64,000 bases of DNA from Spodoptera frugiperda (lineage: Eukaryota > Arthropoda > Insecta > Lepidoptera > Noctuidae). Where the stretch lies: the NCBI RefSeq assembly GCF_023101765.2, contig NC_064217.1, positions 682,001 through 746,000 on the forward strand. The letters are read 5' to 3'. Within the stretch, counting starts at the first letter, position 1; every line of letters begins with the position of its first letter. This document shows positions 58,440 through 64,000 of this stretch, piece after piece. The position numbers and the translations under genes were made by a program. Under the pieces are notes generated by a model. It was not told where the DNA came from. It saw only the letters and a program-made list of their open reading frames with translations, and searched no databases.

Positions 58440-60935
58440 TTATATGGGAGGTGCACTCCTGCTTGCGACCAGGGATTTCGATAATCTCAGCAAGGCGTCC
58501 ACGATTGGCGCATCCCGATTTTGCATGGCCGTCTTAAGGTTGTAATCGACGACCAGTTTAGACGGCGCGTTCATCGCCTTTTTGGCAAGGCGGCCTGTGG
58601 CGTCATCGGCGTCATCGGTGTAATAGACGCAACTGACTCTGTGTCTCGACACCGCCACAACCGCGTGGGAGACGCTTTCGCGGATCTGGTGCCTCCTCAC
58701 CTTTGTGTTGATTATTATTACGCTGTCATAGGTCAACCCCTGCGCCTCGTGGATAGTGAGGATGCGCGAACCCTCGCCAGAACCATATCCCTGGCCAGCA
58801 AGAAGAGATTTCTCTTCCTGCGTATGAACCAGGAACAGCGTGTTCTTGGCGGATACTGGTATTTGCGCACCCGAGTAAGCCTCAACCCTCAGGGAGTGTA
58901 TTCGTGACAGCGTCGTCTTGGAGGAGTATATCCCGGAGTAAATTTCGCTAAGTGTGTAAGCCACATCCAGTGGGTTGCGGTGCGTACAGAGAAGCTCCTG
59001 GGTGATGGCTGCCACCATATTCGGACGAGCGTAGTTAAGCTCAAATAAGTTTTCTCTGTCGATATATGGTAGCTGGTTAATATCCCCGACGAGGACGACC
59101 TCACTTGCACCAGACAATCTTACTGCCATTATTATGGCCCCAAAGTGGTTCATCAACGCCTCGTCTACCGTGAGGCGGTAGCACCTCTCACCCGGCTTGA
59201 ACCCGTTTGATAGTATTGAGGCCATAGTGCGCACCTTTGATTTTACGCGATCTCCTAAGCGGCGCGCCAACTTCTCTCTGAGATCTTTGGCAGCTTCGGT
59301 TGTCGTGGTGGCCACGACATCTCTTTCCTCGTCGAGGTTTTCCACCACCCATGTTGTTTTTCCGCAACCTGGGACTCCGTTAATCCATTTGATGTTGGGC
59401 ACCGGCCAAACCCCCTGTGATGCTGGAGATTCTGCAGTCCCGATAACAGACTGAGCCATCCTCAGAATCTTTTCATCCAGCATAATTCTTGTACATTTGG
59501 CAGTGACCACCATCGGATCGTCCTCAGGAGTTTTGAATTTAAGTGTCCCCAATCGCTCCGATTCCTCTTCATCCAGGGTCACAAACCCGCTTGTTGCGCT
59601 ATATGCTGCCATGTACGACCCCGTCATCTCCCCAGCAATCACTTGGGATGTGGCGCTGTCGTACACGGCTGCATCGGCTTCCTCGAGCAGTTCCCGCAGC
59701 AATCCTTCTGATTGACGTTGGAAGGTCAGCATGATTTTGCTACATGTCATGAGGTTGACCTCCCTGGTCGCTCTCACCATAGCTACGTACTCGAGGAAAG
59801 CGCTCTTCACATGGTCTGTGATTCCCAAGTGTTTCGCAAGGATCGGCGGGCTTACGCACCCCTTGTAAGCTTTTGTCGGTGTGGGGACTTGGGTTTTCTG
59901 TTTTCCAGGGCTATTCCTGAAGAACTTCATTAGACCAGACTCCTGTCTGGATGTGGAGGGCGATTCGCGGCTTGTGTCTGGGATTAGTGCGGTGAGGATG
60001 GTGCCGATCGTTTTTAGTCGACTCTTCGACTTTGCACGATCCTCGTAGTTTCCGGATTTTTGTTTCTCTTTTTCGGCAGCCGCCTTTTGCTGGGCCCTGT
60101 CCGATCCGCTCAGGGTTGTGGGGCTTGTCGTTGGGTTCGTCGCGCCCGCTGTGGGAGCTCGAGGGGATTTGAGATAGCTCAACGTTTCCCCCCTGTCCTC
60201 ATAACAGATCAGCTTATGCTGTTCTGAGGCCCTAAGACAGCCAAGGCGGTCCGCGACGTCCCCCTTTTCCCATCCCACCGCCATCGCATCCACACTAATA
60301 GTGCGGGCTGCGATTGGCGTGTGTTGTCCTGTTTCCCTGATCCTTTGGAGCAGCGAGTTTGCCTGGGCAAATGGAGTATCCTCTCTCCACTCGAGTAGTG
60401 CGATCGTCTTGCCTTTGTATCGCACTAAACGGCATCGGTGAGAGGCTATCTCCGCCTGGGGCAGTGCTGCGTATTTGCTGCCTCTCATACTCGCTTTGGC
60501 TGTGCTCCCGTTGATCAGGGCGGCGAGGCCTGGCGAAATGTGTACACGAGCTCCAGCTCGGCTTGATCCTATGCAAAAGCTTATGCCCAGTTTTTCTTCA
60601 TCTCTGTTCATGAACAGAGCGACTCCACGCAGTTTGACGCCTGGTGTTCCGTGTGTGGCGCCTGCCAGAAACTGCGCGATGGATATGATGTTTATGTTGG
60701 GAGTCGACTGTTGGCTAGCTTCTGCTGTTGGCGCTGCTGCGGCTGCCGCTTGTGTGTGTGGTTGTGTAACCTGTGTAGTGTTCTGTGGTGTGGTTTGTGT
60801 TGTGGTGTGTGTTGTGACTTGCGTTGTGTTATTCGGTGCAGGTGTTGAACTCGGGGTCTTGTTTGCTCTGGCTGCGACTGTGGCGACTTTGCTCGCGAAT
60901 GCCAAGAATGGTTTTCTTGTAGCCGGACTCTCCAT
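58440..60935 (-). CDS. Superfamily 1 (+)RNA-virus-type helicase protein (831 aa)
   Basis: Residues 1-90 are a low-complexity Thr/Gln/Ala-rich region; about 90-260 is a globular part I do not recognise; 260-360 is a charged linker. The helicase occupies about 510-775: motif I GVPGCGKT (520-527), motif II DEA (591-593), motif III GDINQLPY (617-624), motif V TIHEAQG (727-733) and motif VI AVSRHR (761-766). This set and spacing is that of the alphavirus-like (+)RNA-virus helicases, not of Upf1- or Pif1-type cellular ones. No methyltransferase or polymerase domain is visible. The frame has no stop or shift, unlike its neighbours, so it is a recent insertion or under selection. Expression is unknown. 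Confidence 0.75.
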   Translation of the reverse strand: MESPATRKPFLAFASKVATVAARANKTPSSTPAPNNTTQVTTHTTTQTTPQNTTQVTQPHTQAAAAAAPTAEASQQSTPNINIISIAQFLAGATHGTPGVKLRGVALFMNRDEEKLGISFCIGSSRAGARVHISPGLAALINGSTAKASMRGSKYAALPQAEIASHRCRLVRYKGKTIALLEWREDTPFAQANSLLQRIRETGQHTPIAARTISVDAMAVGWEKGDVADRLGCLRASEQHKLICYEDRGETLSYLKSPRAPTAGATNPTTSPTTLSGSDRAQQKAAAEKEKQKSGNYEDRAKSKSRLKTIGTILTALIPDTSRESPSTSRQESGLMKFFRNSPGKQKTQVPTPTKAYKGCVSPPILAKHLGITDHVKSAFLEYVAMVRATREVNLMTCSKIMLTFQRQSEGLLRELLEEADAAVYDSATSQVIAGEMTGSYMAAYSATSGFVTLDEEESERLGTLKFKTPEDDPMVVTAKCTRIMLDEKILRMAQSVIGTAESPASQGVWPVPNIKWINGVPGCGKTTWVVENLDEERDVVATTTTEAAKDLREKLARRLGDRVKSKVRTMASILSNGFKPGERCYRLTVDEALMNHFGAIIMAVRLSGASEVVLVGDINQLPYIDRENLFELNYARPNMVAAITQELLCTHRNPLDVAYTLSEIYSGIYSSKTTLSRIHSLRVEAYSGAQIPVSAKNTLFLVHTQEEKSLLAGQGYGSGEGSRILTIHEAQGLTYDSVIIINTKVRRHQIRESVSHAVVAVSRHRVSCVYYTDDADDATGRLAKKAMNAPSKLVVDYNLKTAMQNRDAPIVDALLRLSKSLVASRSAPPI

Positions 60936-60955
60936 GATGATGTGGAGTGAAGACT

Positions 60956-60990
60956 GGTTAGGTTAGGTTAGGTTAGGTTAGGTTAGGTTG
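60956..60990 (+). repeat. (TTAGG)n telomeric repeat, seven units
   Basis: Six GGTTA pentamers and a final GGTTG between the helicase unit and the SART-like element. The orientation matches the array at 57290-57968. Confidence 0.9.
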
Positions 60991-61143
60991 GGGATCCCCC
61001 CACAGTGCTGACTTCCACGTAGTGATCCCCGGGCAACGCCGTGTCTGACCACCGTAACGGAGTGGCAGACCGGCGGCTAACGAGCGCTGTGCATTCGTAC
61101 ACTTTCCTTAATTGCGGTTGAGTACGAACAAGACTTTTCTTCG

Positions 61144-63231
61144 ATGCCATCGAAGCCTCTGCGGGACGCCTCCGGGCGCTTCCAATCAAAACGCCCTTCT
61201 CAGGGCGAACCCAACGGCCCTTCTCAGGGCCAACCCAACGGCCCTTCTCAGGGCCAACCTGACGACATATCTGTGTCGGATACTAGCCGCGCACCATCTG
61301 CGGCTAGTTTGTTTTGTCGGGCGGACGACTCGTCGGACTGCGAGTCCGTGACCGAGGCGGTCGCCAGTACCAGTCGGTACCTAAAGCGGGCCTACCTGAG
61401 GCAAGAATCCGACGATTCTTCGGAATCTGTAATTGGTAGGACTAAAAAAGGCGAAGGCGAAATCAAGTTCCCACGATGTGGGACTTGATGAGGCTCAACG
61501 CCAGCTGAGGGCGTCTCTGGCGCAAGCAAAGCGGGTGGAGGTTCAAAAGGACCTAGAAGAAAAGGTCGCCGCCAAGGAGCGCGCAACCGGTGCTGCACGG
61601 TCCAGGGCCGGCTACGGGGCCTCCAACGTCCTGTACGCAGACCACTCAGTGGCCGAGCTAGCGCAGATGGCGCTGGAGGACAAGGAGGAGATTTTGGAGG
61701 TGGCCTCCAAGTCCTCCAACCTCAAGGGTACCTTTCAAAAGGCCCTTAAATGCCGTGCAGCCAGCTTGCACGGCATTATTGCGGAACTGGTGCAGCGCAC
61801 GGCCACGGACGAGTCGCGGCAGCTGCAGGCGCGGGTGGATCGCCTGCAGGCTGAGGTAAGCCAGCTGCATAAAAAGCTGGCTGAAGCCACGGCTCCTGCC
61901 CCCAAAACCTCAGCAGCAACAGGCTCCTCCTCCGACCTTGAGGACATCATCCGCAAGGTCACTCAGGAGGAGAGAGCCTTCACCAGAGCCTGCCTTGCAG
62001 GTATAGAGGATCAGCTGTTGCCGGAAAAGCGCATCCGTCCTCCACTCGCGGCGGACAGAGCGCCAATCGCGATGCCGGCACCGGCAACGGTCCCATCCAC
62101 CAGCGGGCAACCCCAGGCCCCAAAGCCCTCTAAGGGCAAAGGGAAGGGAAAAAAGTCCCAGGTGTCAGCTCCACTTGCGCCCAGCACATGTGCAGATGCA
62201 CAAGTCGAGCTTGGAACCGTCCAAGCAGCTCCTCTGAGCCAGCCGGACGACGCGGGGGAACCTTCCGCCACCCCTCCCACCGAGACGTGGACGGAGGTAG
62301 TAAAAAGAGGGAAAAAGAAGAAGACGGTCCCGAAAATCACCCCGGCTGCTCCTGCAGCCAACAGGGCTCCTGCCGCTCCCTTAAACAAGGGTGTGAAACT
62401 AGCGGCTCCCAGGTCGGCGGCGGTGACGGTGACCATCACTCCAGAGGCCGCTGAAAGGGGGAAACATATGAGTCGGTGCTGACGCGGGCTCGTGGGTTTG
62501 CTGACCCCATCCAATTGGGCATCGGCCCCATCAAGTGTCGCCGTACCCAAACCGGCGCTCGATTATTCGAGTTCCCCGGGGCCGCGGGTTCGCAAAACGC
62601 GGATCTCTTCGCGGCTAAGCTGCGAGAGGGCATCGCGGACGTGGCAAAGGTCGCCAGACCAGTCAAGTCCGCGACACTGGAGGTTGTGGATCTCGATGAT
62701 TCAGTTTCCGTGAATGAAGTGGTTGCGGCCATTGCAGCAGCAGGAGGCTGCTCCGTCGAGGCGGTGCATGGTCGGACCATCTGGACTGGCCGCCGCGGCC
62801 TGGGCATGACCCGTGTGGACTGCCCAGTCACCGCAGCCAAGGCCGTCCTGAACAGAACCAAAGGACGGCTGCTGATCGGGTTCAGCTCAGCTGTGGTCCG
62901 AGCACTTGAGGAGCAACCTCTGCGCTGCTTCAAGTGCTTCGGCACTGGCCACACCCGATACATGTGTCCGTCCAGCGCGGAGAGGGCAGACACCTGCTAC
63001 CGTTGCGGCAAGTCGGGGCACTTGGCGGCGTCCTGTGACGCCACCACGCCGCACTGCGCTGTGTGCGCTGCCAGTGGTCGCCCAGCGAACCATTTCATGG
63101 CTGGGAGGAAGTGTACTCCTCCCACAAAGAAGGGCAAAATGCAGGCGCCAAAGCGTCCTGCCGCTGCCAATGCCACCGCCACCGCTACCCCGGTCACGGT
63201 CGCTAACGCGGGAGATGAGATGATTGAATAA
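61144..63231 (+). pseudogene. SART-like ORF1 (Gag-like), two apparent frameshifts
   Basis: Three consecutive frames cover one protein: 61144-61488, 61433-62482 and 62476-63231. The shifts fall at an A6 run (about 61443-61448) and a G5 run (about 62457-62461). The N-terminus has 8-residue repeats of PSQG(E/Q)PNG type from a 24-bp tandem repeat (61186-61259). The middle is a coiled coil (VDRLQAEVSQLHKKLAE). The C-terminal part has CX2CX4HX4C knuckles (CFKCFGTGHTRYMC, CYRCGKSGHLAASC) and a third, looser one. In SART1, ORF1 guides the RNP to telomeres. Sequence errors in homopolymers could mimic both breaks. Confidence 0.8.
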
Positions 63232-64000
63232 TGGGGCGCAATCATCTCATCCTACAGGCCAACACCAACCACTGCAGAGCGGCCCAGGACCTGCTGGTGC
63301 AGACCATGGCAGATTGGTTGGTGGACGTAGCGGTAGTTGCCGAGCCCTACTGGATTCCCGACCGTTGGCTGGGCGACAGGGATGGCCTAGTCGCGATTGC
63401 GGCACGGTCTTCCACAGACTCCCCTCCCCTCTCGCTTCTAGAGAGAGGATCGGGATACGTGGCCGCCGTGTGGGGGGACCTGGCCCTTGTGGGGGTCTAC
63501 TTCTCCCCAAACCGCCCTCTCCAGGCCTTCGAGGATTTCCTCGGGGTACTTGCGGTCGTAGTCGGCAGGATGGCGCCGCGAAAGGTTTCCGTACTGGGGG
63601 ACTTGAACGCGAAGTCAGAGACGTGGGGCAACTCTGCTACAGACGCTCGTGGGCGGGCGCTTGAGGCGTGGGCAGCCTCCTCTGGTCTCTCCCTCTTGAA
63701 CAGGGGGAGTGTTCAAACATGCGTGCGGCGGCAGGGTGGGTCCATAGTGGACGTTACCTTTGCCTCCCCAGTGCTGGCCGCACGTGTGGAGAACTGGCGG
63801 GTGGACATGGTGGAGACTCTGTCGGACCACAGATATATTCGATTCGAAATCTCCACCCAGAGCCGACGGGGGAACTCCACATCGTCGGGCCGATCCCCGT
63901 TTCCACGTTGGGCTCTCACTCGCTTGGACCGGGAGGCTGCAAAAGAGGCCGCGTTCCTACAGGACTGGCTTTCGCCCCCTGCCGTTCTAGACCTGGACGT
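63231..64000 (+). CDS. SART-like ORF2, endonuclease domain (partial)
   Basis: The ATG overlaps the ORF1 stop as TAATG. The visible 256 residues are an APE-type endonuclease: AEPYW, LVGVYFSPN, VLGDLNAKSETWG and SDHRYI, all catalytic positions present. The downstream reverse transcriptase lies outside the window. In SART1 a UAAUG overlap drives translational coupling of ORF2. Confidence 0.85.
   Translation, partial: MGRNHLILQANTNHCRAAQDLLVQTMADWLVDVAVVAEPYWIPDRWLGDRDGLVAIAARSSTDSPPLSLLERGSGYVAAVWGDLALVGVYFSPNRPLQAFEDFLGVLAVVVGRMAPRKVSVLGDLNAKSETWGNSATDARGRALEAWAASSGLSLLNRGSVQTCVRRQGGSIVDVTFASPVLAARVENWRVDMVETLSDHRYIRFEISTQSRRGNSTSSGRSPFPRWALTRLDREAAKEAAFLQDWLSPPAVLDLD

Larger units (their letters stand above)
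57969..60955 (-). mobile_element. Telomere-inserted, poly(A)-tailed unit encoding a virus-type helicase
   Basis: Read on the minus strand, telomeric CCTAACC joins directly to a 20-nt leader, then an 831-codon ORF, then an AT-rich 3' region with a 7-bp hairpin (58018-57999) and an A-run of 11-13 (57981-57969), then CCTAACC again. Both borders are telomeric repeats in the same orientation. A 3' A-run joined to (CCTAA)n is what I recall for Bombyx TRAS elements, but no reverse transcriptase or endonuclease is present. It may be a non-autonomous telomeric element or a viral RNA copied in by such machinery. Confidence 0.7.
60991..64000 (+). mobile_element. SART-like telomere-specific non-LTR retrotransposon (5' part)
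   Basis: Begins right after the GGTTA repeats, so it is inserted in telomeric DNA in the TTAGG-sense orientation known for Bombyx SART1. About 150 nt of leader, ORF1 (Gag-like, three zinc knuckles), then ORF2 (endonuclease), overlapping ORF1 as TAATG. The element runs off the window before its reverse transcriptase. The R1/TRAS/SART clade uses a site-specific endonuclease on telomere repeats. Confidence 0.85.

Noticed and set aside
58440..60935. Cellular Upf1- or Pif1-type helicase gene
   Set aside because: The wording of motifs III, V and VI (GDINQLPY, TIHEAQG, AVSRHR) and the compact layout are those of (+)RNA-virus helicases, and the ORF is intronless between telomeric repeats.

Overview
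This window is nuclear DNA from a moth or butterfly (Lepidoptera). Three things point there: insect-type orthologs with many short GT-AG introns, several repeat families I recognise as lepidopteran (Helitrons ending in CTAG, tRNA-derived SINEs, hAT and mariner MITEs, RTE and Jockey-type retrotransposons), and a right-hand end made of insect telomeric (TTAGG)n tracts carrying a SART/TRAS-type telomere retrotransposon. All exon coordinates are my own reading of splice sites and reading phase; nothing was aligned.

Layout. (1) 466-10725, minus: the stoned locus, two cistrons on one message. stnA (757 aa) is followed 12 nt later by stnB (14 exons, 1219 aa); both are endocytic adaptors of the synaptic vesicle cycle. 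(2) 10757-20182: intergenic, with a GC-rich candidate upstream stn exon and many repeats. (3) 20183-27661, plus: Akt/PKB (8 coding exons, about 492 aa), divergent from stoned. (4) 31767-37993, minus: eag, the ether-a-go-go K+ channel (12 coding exons, about 1033 aa), convergent with Akt. (5) 38664-43550: nested repeats, including a nearly intact RTE retrotransposon inserted in a Helitron with a 10-bp target duplication. (6) 43551-51741: repeat-rich, no convincing gene. (7) 51742-56530, minus: an Rcd1/KANSL3-like gene of the NSL chromatin complex. (8) 57290-64000: telomere-like DNA. It starts with a pentameric AGGTN array that drifts from a GGTCAGGTGA decamer to pure GGTTA, then a roughly 3-kb unit on the minus strand encoding an 831-aa protein with a (+)RNA-virus-type superfamily 1 helicase. 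That unit is bounded on both sides by telomeric repeats and ends in a poly(A) tract. Next come seven telomeric pentamers and a SART-like non-LTR retrotransposon cut off by the window edge.

The standout is the helicase unit. Its junctions have the form expected of a telomere-targeted, poly(A)-primed retrotransposition product, yet it encodes no reverse transcriptase and instead has an intact virus-type helicase ORF. A working model is a virus-derived RNA mobilised into telomeres by TRAS/SART machinery, or a non-autonomous telomeric element that captured a viral helicase.

stoned, Akt and eag all work in neurons or signalling, but I see no evidence that they are co-regulated. Several apparent frameshifts (RTE, SART ORF1, two in the Rcd1-like gene) fall in or next to short homopolymer or very GC-rich runs, so assembly indels should be excluded before any of these is called a pseudogene.
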